From: Ruminococcus sp. UBA7013
GTDB lineage: Bacteria; Bacillota; Clostridia; Oscillospirales; Ruminococcaceae
Direction: 5' to 3'
DNA length: 59,942 bases
NCBI GenBank assembly: GCA_002449585.1
Contig: DJXD01000058.1
Span: 1-59,942 of the forward strand
Shown here: positions 33,548 through 43,024 of the stretch, piece by piece
Layout: every line of letters begins with the position of its first letter
Position numbering within the stretch: the first letter of the stretch is position 1
The notes under the pieces: model-generated
Database searches by the model: none
Told to the model about the DNA's origin: nothing
The model's input: only the letters and a program-made list of their open reading frames with translations
Translations under genes and position numbers: made by a program

Positions 33548-35233
33548 ATGATATTATCAGGTGCAGAAATTGTTGTGGAAACACTGATTGAACAAGGATG
33601 TAAAATTGTATTTGGCTATCCGGGCGGACAGGTTATTAATCTATATGATGCATTATATACCAGAAGTGACCGGATTCAGCATATCCTGACAGCACATGAA
33701 CAGGGCGCAGCACATGCCGCTGATGGCTATGCAAGAGCAAGCGGTGAGGTCGGTGTTGTCATTGCTACCTCTGGCCCAGGCGCAACAAATTTAGTAACAG
33801 GCATCGCAACTGCTTACCTGGATTCTGTCCCTATGGTTGCTATTACCGGCAATGTGCCAAATTCTTTAATCGGCCGTGATAGCTTTCAGGAAGTAGATAT
33901 TACAGGCGTTACGCTGCCAATTACAAAGCATAATTTCTTAGTCAAAACAATTGACAAGCTGGCCGATACGATCCGGGAAGCTTTCAAGATTGCAAAATCT
34001 GGCCGCCCTGGCCCTGTGCTGATTGATATTCCTAAAGATGTCCAGATTGCAAAATTTCCCTATCAGGAATGTCCTGTTGTAGAAAAAAAATCTGTTCGCA
34101 AAGCAAAAGGCGATAAGCTCACCAGAGCCGCCCAGATGATCGCAGAAGCAGAAAAACCATATATCTATTTCGGCGGCGGTGCTGTCACAGCAGATGTATC
34201 ACAAGAAATCATTGCGCTGGCAGATAAAATTGATGCTCCTATTGGATGTACCATGATGGGCTTGTCTGCCGTTCCTGTTGATCATCCCCGTTATCTTGGC
34301 ATGGAAGGAATGCATGGTCATTATGCTTCCAGTGTCTCTCAGGATGAAGCAGATTTAATTATCACAATCGGTGCTCGGTTCAGTGATCGTGCTACTGGCA
34401 ATGTGGCGAAATATGCAAGAAAAGCAAAAATTATTCATATTGATGCTGATGGCGCAGAATTAAATAAAAATATCTCCGTAGAACTTGGCATTGAATGTGA
34501 TGTCAAAGATGCCCTGCAAAGGCTGCTGATGCTTGTGGATGAAAAACAGCATCCGGAATGGTCTGCCCGAATCGCTGCCCTCAAAGATGCCGAAAAAGCA
34601 CAGTTTGAAAAAGTCACAGCCAAAGATAGAATTACACCATATGCTTTGATTCAGGAAACCGCAAAGCATACCGATCCAGATACCCCGATTGTTACCGATG
34701 TCGGACAGCATCAGATGTGGACAGCACAATTTTATCCTTTCCAATCCCCCCGGACATTTATTTCCAGCGGCGGACTTGGAACAATGGGCTTCGGACTTGG
34801 TGCGGCTATCGGTGCGGCTAAGGCAACCGGAAAAAGAATCGTTCTATTCACAGGTGATGGCAGTTTTGGCATGAATCTGAATGAACTTGCCACTGTGACA
34901 GCTGAAAATATTCCTGTTGTGATCATCATCATGAATAACAAAGTGCTTGGCATGGTTCGGCAGTGGCAAACACTCTTTTTCCAGAAGCATTATTCTAATA
35001 CAGATCTGCATGTCAGAAAAACGGATTTCGTTAAGCTGGCAGATGCTTTCGGCATGAAGGGCTTCCGTATTTCAGAATTATCTGAATTATCCAGCGTCAT
35101 AGAACAGGCTTTTGCTGAAAATGCACCTGTTCTGGTAGATGTTGCGATTGATCAGGATGAGTTCGTTCTTCCGATGCTTCCGCCCGGCGGCTGCATTGAA
35201 GATATTATTACGGAAAGAGGTGATCAGTCATGA
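33548..35233 (+). CDS. ilvB: Acetolactate synthase large (catalytic) subunit
   Basis: A ThDP-dependent enzyme condensing pyruvate (or pyruvate and 2-oxobutyrate) in the first common step of branched-chain amino-acid synthesis. The catalytic Glu is in LTAHEQGAAHAADGYAR. GPGATNLVTGIATAYLDSVP and the FAD-domain segment GARFSDRATGN follow. The ThDP/Mg motif is GDGSFGMNLNELATVTAENIPVVIIIMNN. The frame is open from 33494, at the predicted transcription start, but GAAAGGA precedes ATG at 33548, giving 561 residues, the normal length. It is translationally coupled to ilvN (ATGA overlap). Confidence 0.97.
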   Translation: MILSGAEIVVETLIEQGCKIVFGYPGGQVINLYDALYTRSDRIQHILTAHEQGAAHAADGYARASGEVGVVIATSGPGATNLVTGIATAYLDSVPMVAITGNVPNSLIGRDSFQEVDITGVTLPITKHNFLVKTIDKLADTIREAFKIAKSGRPGPVLIDIPKDVQIAKFPYQECPVVEKKSVRKAKGDKLTRAAQMIAEAEKPYIYFGGGAVTADVSQEIIALADKIDAPIGCTMMGLSAVPVDHPRYLGMEGMHGHYASSVSQDEADLIITIGARFSDRATGNVAKYARKAKIIHIDADGAELNKNISVELGIECDVKDALQRLLMLVDEKQHPEWSARIAALKDAEKAQFEKVTAKDRITPYALIQETAKHTDPDTPIVTDVGQHQMWTAQFYPFQSPRTFISSGGLGTMGFGLGAAIGAAKATGKRIVLFTGDGSFGMNLNELATVTAENIPVVIIIMNNKVLGMVRQWQTLFFQKHYSNTDLHVRKTDFVKLADAFGMKGFRISELSELSSVIEQAFAENAPVLVDVAIDQDEFVLPMLPPGGCIEDIITERGDQS

Positions 35234-35739
35234 TAGAACGCTTTGTAATTGCGATTTTAGTAGAAAATCAGCCGGGTATTCTCACCCGTGTGGCAAGTAT
35301 GTTTAATCGCCGTGGCTTTAATATTGATAGTCTGACTGTCAGCGAAACGGAAGCACATGCCTATTCCAGAATTACTATTTCATTGACCGGAGATCAGGGC
35401 ATCTGTAATCAAATTATCAAACAGCTGAAAAAGCTTTACAATGTCAAAGAAGTCAAAGTAATGGACAAAGAAAAGAGTGTCTATCGTGAACTGGCTTTGA
35501 TCAAATTAAAAAATACGCCGGAAACCCGGCAGGAAATCTTATCCGCAGTGGATATTTTCCGCTCTAAAATCGTGGATTTTTCGCCTTCTACGCTTTGTGT
35601 AGAAATTACCGGCGAAACTTCCAAAATTGAAGCATTTATTGCACTTGTTGAGCCGCTCGGTATTTTGGAAATGTGCCGCACGGGTGTCGTCGCCATTGAG
35701 CGTGGCTGTCATTATCTGAACAGTGAGACAAGTCTTTAA
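35230..35739 (+). CDS. ilvN: Acetolactate synthase small (regulatory) subunit
   Basis: The ACT-domain regulatory partner of IlvB, giving valine feedback inhibition. 169 residues, typical of the long IlvH/IlvN type. The N-terminal ACT domain (about 5-75) contains ENQPGILTRVASMFNRRGFNIDSLTVS, and the C-terminal domain (about 80-160) ends with EPLGILEMCRTGVVAIERG. Its ATG overlaps the ilvB stop. It is followed 31 bases later by ilvC. Confidence 0.97.
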   Translation: MIERFVIAILVENQPGILTRVASMFNRRGFNIDSLTVSETEAHAYSRITISLTGDQGICNQIIKQLKKLYNVKEVKVMDKEKSVYRELALIKLKNTPETRQEILSAVDIFRSKIVDFSPSTLCVEITGETSKIEAFIALVEPLGILEMCRTGVVAIERGCHYLNSETSL

Positions 35740-35770
35740 ATAAATTTTATCTATAAAGGAGTTTTTTCCA

Positions 35771-36796
35771 ATGGCAGAAGCAAGAATTTTTTATCAGCAG
35801 GATTGCGATATTAAAAAGCTTGACGGCAAAACAGTCGCCATCATCGGTTATGGTTCACAGGGGCATGCCCATGCGCTGAATCTGAAAGAAAGCGGCGTGA
35901 ATGTCGTTGTTGGCCTGTATGAAGGCAGCAAGAGCTGGGCAAAGGCAGAGGCTCAGGGTCTCAAAGTTCTTACAACAGCTGAGGCAGTAAAGGCAGCAGA
36001 TGTGATTATGATTCTGATCCCCGATGAAAAGCAGAAGGCTCTGTATGAATCTGAAATCAAGCCGAATCTGAGAGCAGGCCAGACACTGGCATTTGCACAC
36101 GGCTTTAATATTCATTTTGGCTGTATCGTTCCCCCGGCTGATGTCAATGTTATCATGATTGCCCCCAAAGCACCAGGCCATACAGTAAGAAGCGAATACC
36201 AGGCCGGCAAAGGTACACCTTGCCTGATCGCCGTTCATCAGGATGCTACAGGCGATGCGCAGGAAATCGGCCTTGCTTATGCTGATGGCATCGGCGGCGC
36301 ACGTGCTGGCGTTCTGGAAACAACATTCAGAACAGAGACAGAAACAGATCTCTTCGGTGAACAGGCTGTTCTCTGCGGCGGTGTTTGCGCCCTCATGCAG
36401 GCAGGCTTTGAAACACTCGTAGAAGCTGGCTATGATCCTAGAAATGCTTATTTTGAATGCATTCATGAAATGAAGCTCATTGTTGATCTGATTTATCAGT
36501 CTGGCTTTGAAGGTATGAGATATTCCATTTCTAATACTGCTGAATATGGCGATTATGTAACAGGCCCTAAAATCATCACAGAAGAAACTAAGAAAGCCAT
36601 GAAGAAAGTGCTGTCTGATATTCAGGATGGTTCTTTTGCAAAAGAATTCCTGCTTGATATGTCTGATGCAGGCAATCAGGTACATTTCAAGGCTATGAGA
36701 AAGCTCCATGCAGAGCATCCGTCTGAAGTGGTTGGAAAGGAAATTCGTAAGCTGTACAGCTGGAATAGTGAAGCTGATAAGCTCATCAATAACTAA
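35771..36796 (+). CDS. ilvC: Ketol-acid reductoisomerase (class I, short form)
   Basis: Converts acetolactate or acetohydroxybutyrate to the dihydroxy acid with NAD(P)H and Mg2+. 341 residues, normal. The N-terminal Rossmann domain has GYGSQGHAHALNL; the C-terminal knotted domain has DLFGEQAVLCGG and YFECIHEMKLIVDLI with acidic metal ligands. The cofactor-specificity loop reads VGLYEGSKSW: the Arg commonly found after GL in NADPH enzymes is Tyr here, so cofactor preference may be altered. AAGGAG precedes the ATG. Confidence 0.97.
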   Translation: MAEARIFYQQDCDIKKLDGKTVAIIGYGSQGHAHALNLKESGVNVVVGLYEGSKSWAKAEAQGLKVLTTAEAVKAADVIMILIPDEKQKALYESEIKPNLRAGQTLAFAHGFNIHFGCIVPPADVNVIMIAPKAPGHTVRSEYQAGKGTPCLIAVHQDATGDAQEIGLAYADGIGGARAGVLETTFRTETETDLFGEQAVLCGGVCALMQAGFETLVEAGYDPRNAYFECIHEMKLIVDLIYQSGFEGMRYSISNTAEYGDYVTGPKIITEETKKAMKKVLSDIQDGSFAKEFLLDMSDAGNQVHFKAMRKLHAEHPSEVVGKEIRKLYSWNSEADKLINN

Positions 36797-36820
36797 TCTG
36801 CACTCTTGTGCTTTGGCCGG

Positions 36821-36842
36821 TAATCCCGATTTTTCGGGATTA
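36821..36842 (+). other. Intercistronic hairpin between ilvC and ilvD
   Basis: A perfect 9-bp stem TAATCCCGA (36821-36829) with TCGGGATTA (36834-36842) around TTTT. No T-run follows, so it is probably an mRNA-stabilising or processing stem rather than a terminator. Confidence 0.55.
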
Positions 36843-36893
36843 TCGTGCTATATGGCGACAGGAAAATAAAATTTGAATTGAGGTTTTGCTATT

Positions 36894-38555
36894 ATGATGT
36901 TTGATGCAAAAACCGCCGGCGCACATTGCGCCCCTCAGCGGTCATTATTACATGCATTAGGTCTGACAAAAGAAGAAATGGAACGTCCATTAGTCGGCAT
37001 TGTCAGCTCTTATAATGAAATCGTTCCCGGCCATATGAATCTTGATAAGATCGTAGAAGCTGTAAAATTAGGCGTTGCCATGGCTGGTGGCACTCCGATC
37101 GTATTTCCTGCAATCGCTGTTTGTGATGGGATCGCTATGGGTCACAGAGGAATGAAATATTCACTTGTAACCCGTGATCTGATCGCTGATTCTACAGAAG
37201 CTATGGCTCTGGCACATGCATTTGATGCGCTTGTCATGATCCCCAACTGTGACAAAAATGTTCCCGGTCTGCTCATGGCCGCCGCAAGAGTTAATATTCC
37301 AACGATTTTCGTCAGTGGTGGCCCTATGCTCGCCGGTCATGTTGATGGCAAAAGAACAAGCCTTTCCAGTATGTTCGAAGCGGTCGGATCTTATAAAGCC
37401 GGAAAAATTAATGAAGAAAAACTTTATGATTATGAGCTGAATGCCTGTCCTACCTGCGGAAGCTGTTCCGGCATGTATACAGCAAATTCACATAACTGTC
37501 TGACCGAAGTGCTCGGCATGGGTCTGCGAGGAAATGGCACAATTCCGGCCGTTTATTCCAAAAGAATCGAACTGGCTAAACATGCCGGTATGCAGGTCAT
37601 GGAACTGTATCGCAAAAATATCCGCCCTCGTGATATCATGACAGAAAAAGCATTCCAGAATGCATTAACTGCTGATATGGCTCTTGGATGTTCTACGAAC
37701 AGTATGCTGCATCTCCCAGCAATCGCTCATGAATGCGGTGTAGAAATTAATCTTGATATTGCCAATCAGATCAGCGCAAAAACTCCGAATCTTTGCCATT
37801 TAGCCCCGGCTGGTCATACTTATATGGAACAGCTGGATGAGGCTGGCGGTGTCTATGCCGTTCTGAATGAATTAAATAAAAAAGGCCTGATTCATACAGA
37901 TGTGATGACCGTAACCGGAAAAACACTCGGCGAAAATATTGAGGGCTGTATCAATCGTGACCCGGAAGTGATCAGACCGATTGAAAATCCATTCAGTGAA
38001 ACAGGCGGTATTGCTGTATTGAGAGGGAATCTTGCCCCTGATGGCTGTGTTGTCAAGCGCAGTGCGGTTGCGCCTGAGATGCTCTCACATGAAGGCCCTG
38101 CCAAAGTATTCGACAGCGAAGAAGAAGCCATTGCCGCAATCTATGCCGGAAAGATCGTTTCCGGTGATGTTGTTGTCATTCGCTATGAAGGCCCTTCCGG
38201 AGGCCCTGGCATGAGAGAAATGCTCTCCCCAACATCTGCGATTGCTGGCATGGGGCTGGATAAAGAAGTTGCACTTATCACAGATGGCAGATTTTCCGGC
38301 GCAACCCGTGGCGCAGCAATCGGCCATGTCTCCCCCGAAGCTGTGCGTGGTGGCCTGATTGCCTATGTTCAGGATGGAGATATGATTTCTATCAATATTC
38401 CTGAATATAAGATTGAACTCAAAGTTTCTGATGAAGAAATTGCAAAACGCAAAGAAACAACAGAAATCAAAATCAAGTCGGATGTCACAGGTTATCTGAA
38501 ACGTTATGCAAAAATGGTATCCTCTGCCGATAGAGGTGCAATTATTAATTATTGA
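36894..38555 (+). CDS. ilvD: Dihydroxy-acid dehydratase
   Basis: An Fe-S dehydratase making the 2-keto acids of valine and isoleucine. 553 residues, normal. Cluster-associated Cys motifs are PNCDKNVPGLLMAAARVNIP and CPTCGSCSGMYTANS. Late signatures are RYEGPSGGPGMREML and LITDGRFSGATRGAAIGHVSPEA. Two adjacent ATGs at 36894 and 36897 are possible; GAGG lies ten or more bases upstream, so the choice is not firm. It follows ilvC after a hairpin and precedes the DUF4177 gene. Confidence 0.97.
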   Translation: MMFDAKTAGAHCAPQRSLLHALGLTKEEMERPLVGIVSSYNEIVPGHMNLDKIVEAVKLGVAMAGGTPIVFPAIAVCDGIAMGHRGMKYSLVTRDLIADSTEAMALAHAFDALVMIPNCDKNVPGLLMAAARVNIPTIFVSGGPMLAGHVDGKRTSLSSMFEAVGSYKAGKINEEKLYDYELNACPTCGSCSGMYTANSHNCLTEVLGMGLRGNGTIPAVYSKRIELAKHAGMQVMELYRKNIRPRDIMTEKAFQNALTADMALGCSTNSMLHLPAIAHECGVEINLDIANQISAKTPNLCHLAPAGHTYMEQLDEAGGVYAVLNELNKKGLIHTDVMTVTGKTLGENIEGCINRDPEVIRPIENPFSETGGIAVLRGNLAPDGCVVKRSAVAPEMLSHEGPAKVFDSEEEAIAAIYAGKIVSGDVVVIRYEGPSGGPGMREMLSPTSAIAGMGLDKEVALITDGRFSGATRGAAIGHVSPEAVRGGLIAYVQDGDMISINIPEYKIELKVSDEEIAKRKETTEIKIKSDVTGYLKRYAKMVSSADRGAIINY

Positions 38556-38589
38556 TTTTTAGTAAACCAGAATTTACAAGGAGGACTTC

Positions 38590-38856
38590 ATGAAAGAATA
38601 TAAACTCATAACTGCAAAGCTTGGATATGAGAAAGATAAAACTAAGACAAAAACAAATGCATCTACTTCTATCAATTCTTCTATTAAAGAATTCTTCTTC
38701 CCGAATGAGTTTGCCAATGGCATTCTTCATGCCGAAGAAGTCGAAACGCTCATGCAGGAAATGAATCAGCAGGGATGGGAAGTATCAGCAGTAACGCCAT
38801 TAAGCCCCTATCCGCCGGATATTGTTCTCTTGATCACATTCGAAAGAGAAATGTAA
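38590..38856 (+). CDS. DUF4177-like small protein inside the ilv-leu operon
   Basis: An 88-residue protein with the DUF4177 pattern: MKEYKLITAKLGYEK at the start, a variable Ser/Thr/Lys-rich middle, then ETLMQEMNQQGWEVSAVTP and a LLITFERE ending. The fold is a small alpha-beta domain of unknown role, common in Firmicutes. AGGAGG lies five bases before the ATG, a stronger site than most genes here. It sits between ilvD and leuC in the same direction, so it is cotranscribed with leucine synthesis genes. No function can be assigned. Confidence 0.7.
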   Translation: MKEYKLITAKLGYEKDKTKTKTNASTSINSSIKEFFFPNEFANGILHAEEVETLMQEMNQQGWEVSAVTPLSPYPPDIVLLITFEREM

Positions 38857-38899
38857 ATTCTGGTTTTTCTAAAATTTACATGAAAGGACTGGTATTTTC

Positions 38900-40168
38900 A
38901 TGGGTATGACCATGACACAGAAAATTCTTGCCGCTCATGCCGGACTGGATCAAGTAGAAGCTGGTCAGCTGATTCTTGTCAATCTGGATCTTGTGCTTGG
39001 TAATGATATTACTTCTCCCGTGGCAATCAAGGCATTCAAAAATATGGGAAAAGAACAGGTTTTTGATAAAGAAAAAGTGACTATGGTAATGGATCATTTC
39101 GCACCTAATAAAGATATCAAAGCTGCGCAACAATGCATGATGTGCCGTGATTTCTGCGGTGATCAGGAAATTACTAATTTCTATGATGTCGGCCAGATGG
39201 GAATTGAACATGCATTATTGCCTGAAAAAGGACTTGTTGTCTCTGGTGATGCTGTCATTGGTGCGGATTCTCATACATGTACCTATGGCGCATTAGGTGC
39301 ATTTTCGACAGGTGTCGGCTCTACAGATATGGCCTGTGGAATGGCAATCGGAAAAGCATGGTTCAAAGTACCGTCAGCCATTAAGTTTGAATTGAAAGGT
39401 AAGCTGAATCAATATATTTCTGGTAAAGATGTCATTCTGCATATCATTGGTATGATCGGTGTTGATGGGGCATTATATAAATCAATGGAATTTGTGGGTG
39501 AAGGTCTGGCAAGTCTTTCAATGGCAGATCGTCTCTGCATGGCAAATATGGCGATCGAAGCAGGAGCGAAAAACGGAATTTTTGCCGTGGATGATATTAC
39601 TAAAACATATGTCAAAGCGCATTCCGATCGTGAGCCTGTTGTATATGAAGCTGATCCAGATGCCATTTATGAAAAAACTTATGTCATTGATCTGTCTGAA
39701 ATCAAGCATACCGTAAGTTTCCCCCATCTGCCGGAAAATACACATACTGTAGATGAAATTGATGAAATCAAGATTCAGCAAGTCGTGATTGGATCATGTA
39801 CAAATGGTAGATTAGAAGATCTGAAAGCGGCCGCTGAGATCATGCAGGGAAAGAAAGTTGCTAAAAATGTCAGATGCATTGTGATTCCGGCCACACAGAA
39901 AATCTATCTGGAAGCCATGGAAGCAGGCTATTTAAAAACATTTATCGAATGCGGTGCGGTTGTCTCTACGCCAACATGTGGCCCTTGTCTTGGCGGATAT
40001 ATGGGCATTCTCGCCGAGGGGGAAAGAGCTGTTGCTACTACAAACCGGAATTTTATCGGAAGAATGGGACATGTGGATTCTGAAATCTATCTTGCAAGCC
40101 CCGAAGTCGCCGCAGCAAGTGCCATTACTGGAAAAATTTCTGCTCCTGAGGAGGTTGTAAACGCATGA
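38900..40168 (+). CDS. leuC: 3-isopropylmalate dehydratase large subunit
   Basis: An aconitase-family enzyme isomerising 2- to 3-isopropylmalate in leucine synthesis. 422 residues, the HacA/LeuC2 (shorter) type rather than the about 465-residue type. 4Fe-4S ligands are at GADSHTCTYGALGAF (Cys), GSCTNGRLEDL and PTCGPCLGG. AAAGGA is 11 bases from the ATG. Its 3' end overlaps leuD by four bases. leuA and leuB are not in this operon. Confidence 0.96.
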   Translation: MGMTMTQKILAAHAGLDQVEAGQLILVNLDLVLGNDITSPVAIKAFKNMGKEQVFDKEKVTMVMDHFAPNKDIKAAQQCMMCRDFCGDQEITNFYDVGQMGIEHALLPEKGLVVSGDAVIGADSHTCTYGALGAFSTGVGSTDMACGMAIGKAWFKVPSAIKFELKGKLNQYISGKDVILHIIGMIGVDGALYKSMEFVGEGLASLSMADRLCMANMAIEAGAKNGIFAVDDITKTYVKAHSDREPVVYEADPDAIYEKTYVIDLSEIKHTVSFPHLPENTHTVDEIDEIKIQQVVIGSCTNGRLEDLKAAAEIMQGKKVAKNVRCIVIPATQKIYLEAMEAGYLKTFIECGAVVSTPTCGPCLGGYMGILAEGERAVATTNRNFIGRMGHVDSEIYLASPEVAAASAITGKISAPEEVVNA

Positions 40169-40659
40169 AAATGACAGGAAAAGTCATCAAGTATGGTGAT
40201 AATGTGGATACAGATGTCATCATTCCAGCTCGTTATCTGAATACAAGTGATCATAAAGAATTAGCATCTCACTGCATGGAAGATCTTGACAAGACGTTTA
40301 CAGAAAGAGTTCAGCCCGGTGATATTATGGTTGCAGGATGGAATTTCGGCTGTGGCTCATCCCGTGAACATGCCCCCATTGCCATCAAGGCAAGTGGCAT
40401 TTCTCTCGTCATCGCAAAGAGCTTTGCAAGAATTTTCTATAGAAATTCGATCAATATCGGGCTGGCAATTGTAGAATCTGAACAGGCCGCTGATGCCATT
40501 CAGGAAGGCAATAAAATCACGGCGGATCTTGATCATGGTGTGCTTCATAATGAAACCACTGGGGAAGATTATCAGATTGAACCGTTTCCGGCCTTTATCC
40601 AGACAATTATTGAAAATGGCGGCTTAGTCGCATCTATTAAAAACGGAAGTATCAAGTAA
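40165..40659 (+). CDS. leuD: 3-isopropylmalate dehydratase small subunit
   Basis: The swivel-domain subunit that completes the isopropylmalate isomerase with LeuC. 164 residues, matching the short LeuD2 type that pairs with the short LeuC. Visible motifs: GDNVDTDVIIPARYLN, GWNFGCGSSREHAPIAIKASG and ARIFYRNSINIGL. GAGGAGG precedes the ATG, which overlaps the leuC stop (ATGA). Confidence 0.97.
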   Translation: MKMTGKVIKYGDNVDTDVIIPARYLNTSDHKELASHCMEDLDKTFTERVQPGDIMVAGWNFGCGSSREHAPIAIKASGISLVIAKSFARIFYRNSINIGLAIVESEQAADAIQEGNKITADLDHGVLHNETTGEDYQIEPFPAFIQTIIENGGLVASIKNGSIK

Positions 40660-40660
40660 T

Positions 40661-41815
40661 ATGGATGAATTTAGTTTCAAAGCAGTCAAAGACGGCCTGA
40701 CGGTGTTCAGGCCGCTCCTGAAACAGAAAGCATTTTATCAATTTATTAATAGAAATTTCTGTGAATGCGCTGCAATCATGTATGCGGACGGTCATACAGA
40801 TAATTGGTCTGCCTATCTGAAACAAATGGTTCTTTCTTTGGAAACGCCCTGCACTTGGTTTGCCGTACATGGCCAAAAAATCCCGGCATTAATAGAAGAA
40901 TCCGCCCGGAGAGATTTGAAAGCCCTGTCTGTCTGTGGGATGCATGATTATGCGCCATTCTGGAGAATAGAAAATATTGATCTTGAAACACTCTATTTTG
41001 AACGGCTTGCCAATATTAGAAAATATGGCTTTGGCATGTGGGCAAATGATAAAATGTTCCGTATGGAATTATCAGATCAATCTGAAAATGGCTATTTCCT
41101 GAAACCCGTCTCTTTTCCTGATGCAGTAGCCCTATCTGATTTAATCGGCTATGAACAGCAAAGAAAACAGGTGCTTGATAATACCAAAGCCCTTTTACAA
41201 GGCCTCAAAGCTTCTAATATTTTATTATATGGCTCGGCCGGTACAGGAAAATCCGCAACTGTCAAGGCGGTAGCAAATGCCTATGCTCATGAAGGATTAA
41301 GATTAATTGAATTATCCAAAAATGAGTTGCATCTCCTGCCGAAATTGCTGGAAGAATTAAATGCGAATCCGCTGAAATTTATTTTATTTCTGGATGATCT
41401 CAGTTTTCAGGAAAATGATGATGATTTCAGCGCATTGAAAGCCGTTCTAGAAGGCAGTATTTCCGCAAGAGCTTATAATACTGTCATTTATGCGACAAGT
41501 AACCGGCGGCATATCGTCCGGGAAACCTTCTCCCAACGTGCCGGGGATGAAATTCATCGCAATGATACCATGCAGGAAACCATTTCATTATCTGAGCGTT
41601 TCGGCATTCAGATCTTATTTGATAAGCCTAATAAAGATTTATATCTTCAAATTGCAGAAAATCTTGCAAAACAATATCATCTGCAAATGGATTCTGCTAC
41701 ACTCCGGCTCAAAGCCGAACAATTCGCATTGCGAAAAAGCGGCCGCTCCGCAAGAGCCGCCAGACAGTTGATTGAACAGTTATGCTGTGAAGAAATGGCA
41801 AATCAGGAGGAATAA
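40661..41815 (+). CDS. DUF815-family AAA+ ATPase
   Basis: A 384-residue cytoplasmic P-loop ATPase of the DUF815 family. The N-terminal 160 residues are a variable helical domain. Walker A is YGSAGTGKSATVKAV at about 187, Walker B is FILFLDDLSFQ at about 243, and the sensor region is VIYATSNRRHIVRETFSQR. The C-terminal helical lid ends RAARQLIEQL. The ATG lies one base after the leuD stop, with only a weak ribosome site, so it depends on coupling. A chaperone or remodelling role is likely from the fold; its place in a leucine-threonine operon is unexplained. Confidence 0.88.
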   Translation: MDEFSFKAVKDGLTVFRPLLKQKAFYQFINRNFCECAAIMYADGHTDNWSAYLKQMVLSLETPCTWFAVHGQKIPALIEESARRDLKALSVCGMHDYAPFWRIENIDLETLYFERLANIRKYGFGMWANDKMFRMELSDQSENGYFLKPVSFPDAVALSDLIGYEQQRKQVLDNTKALLQGLKASNILLYGSAGTGKSATVKAVANAYAHEGLRLIELSKNELHLLPKLLEELNANPLKFILFLDDLSFQENDDDFSALKAVLEGSISARAYNTVIYATSNRRHIVRETFSQRAGDEIHRNDTMQETISLSERFGIQILFDKPNKDLYLQIAENLAKQYHLQMDSATLRLKAEQFALRKSGRSARAARQLIEQLCCEEMANQEE

Positions 41816-41821
41816 TATTTT

Positions 41822-43024
41822 ATGCTGACATTGGATAAAATTTATCATGCAAGTGATGTATTACGAGATGTGATCCGTCAGACAGATCTGATTCATGCGC
41901 CGAAAATCTGTCCCGAAGCAAATGTATATCTGAAAACAGAAAATTTGCAGATCACCGGATCTTTTAAAGTCAGAGGTGCATATTATAAAATCTCTCAGCT
42001 AAGTGAAGAAGAAAAACAAAAAGGTGTGATTGCCTGCTCTGCCGGAAATCATGCGCAGGGTGTCGCATTGGCCGCTACTAAAAACGGCATTAAATCTCTG
42101 ATCTGTCTGCCAGATGGCGCACCTATCTCCAAAGTAGAAGCTACCAAAGGCTATGGCGCAGAAGTCTGCCTTGTTCCCGGTGTCTATGATGATGCCTATC
42201 AGAAAGCTTTACAGCTCAGAGATGAAAAAGGCTATACATTTATTCATCCGTTTGATGATGAAGATGTCATTGCCGGACAGGGTACAATCGGCCTTGAAAT
42301 CCGGGAACAAATGCGCAATACAGATGTCGTTGTCGTGCCTGTCGGAGGTGGCGGACTGATCTCCGGCGTAGCATTCGCATTGAAAAAATTAAATCCGAAT
42401 ATCCGTGTGTATGGCGTACAGGCAAGCGGCGCACCCTCTATGGTGGTATCTCTGGAACAGGAGAAAATTACCTGTCTGGATAAAGTCGGAACAATCGCAG
42501 ACGGCATCAAAGTCAAAGAACCCGGTGAACATACTTTTGAATTAGTCAAACACTATGTTGATAGCGTTGTCACTGTTACAGATGATGAAGTTTCCTCTGC
42601 GATTCTTGCATTGATCGAACATCATAAATTAATTGCCGAAGGCGCAGGCGCAGTATCTGTTGCGGCCATGATGTTCCATAAAATCCCTGATATTATTGGG
42701 AAAAATGTTGTTTGTCTGGTATCCGGAGGAAATATTGATGTCACAATCTTATCCAGAGTCATCAAGCGTGGCCTGCTCAAATCCGGGCGGAGCGATACCC
42801 TGACAATTCAATTGGAAGATAAGCCCGGCCAGCTCAAAGGCGTTTCTGCTATTCTTGCCGATCTCGGCGGAAATGTCGTTTCTATTCATCATGAAAGAGC
42901 TAGCGAAGATAGTGATATTACAGACTGTATTCTCCGGCTGGTTCTGGAAACCAGAAATTATGAACATATTCAGCAGATCCGCAAAGCATTGACAGATGCC
43001 GGATTCAAAATTGTAAATAGATGA
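41822..43024 (+). CDS. ilvA: Threonine ammonia-lyase with C-terminal ACT domain
   Basis: A PLP enzyme converting threonine to 2-oxobutyrate, the isoleucine precursor, via 2-aminocrotonate and an imine. 400 residues: catalytic domain about 1-320 with the PLP-Lys motif GSFKVRGAYYK, SAGNHAQGVALAA and the phosphate loop VVPVGGGGLISGVAF; a single ACT domain from about 325 (LTIQLEDKPGQLKGVSAILADLGG). The single-ACT layout is the TdcB-ACT type common in Firmicutes. AGGAGG precedes the ATG. The stop overlaps the next ATG, and ridA, which removes its reactive imine product, follows. Confidence 0.95.
   Translation: MLTLDKIYHASDVLRDVIRQTDLIHAPKICPEANVYLKTENLQITGSFKVRGAYYKISQLSEEEKQKGVIACSAGNHAQGVALAATKNGIKSLICLPDGAPISKVEATKGYGAEVCLVPGVYDDAYQKALQLRDEKGYTFIHPFDDEDVIAGQGTIGLEIREQMRNTDVVVVPVGGGGLISGVAFALKKLNPNIRVYGVQASGAPSMVVSLEQEKITCLDKVGTIADGIKVKEPGEHTFELVKHYVDSVVTVTDDEVSSAILALIEHHKLIAEGAGAVSVAAMMFHKIPDIIGKNVVCLVSGGNIDVTILSRVIKRGLLKSGRSDTLTIQLEDKPGQLKGVSAILADLGGNVVSIHHERASEDSDITDCILRLVLETRNYEHIQQIRKALTDAGFKIVNR

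Noticed and set aside
35855..36718. Long minus-strand open frame opposite ilvC
   Set aside because: A shadow of the ketol-acid reductoisomerase gene with biased, Cys/Ile-rich composition and no recognisable domain.
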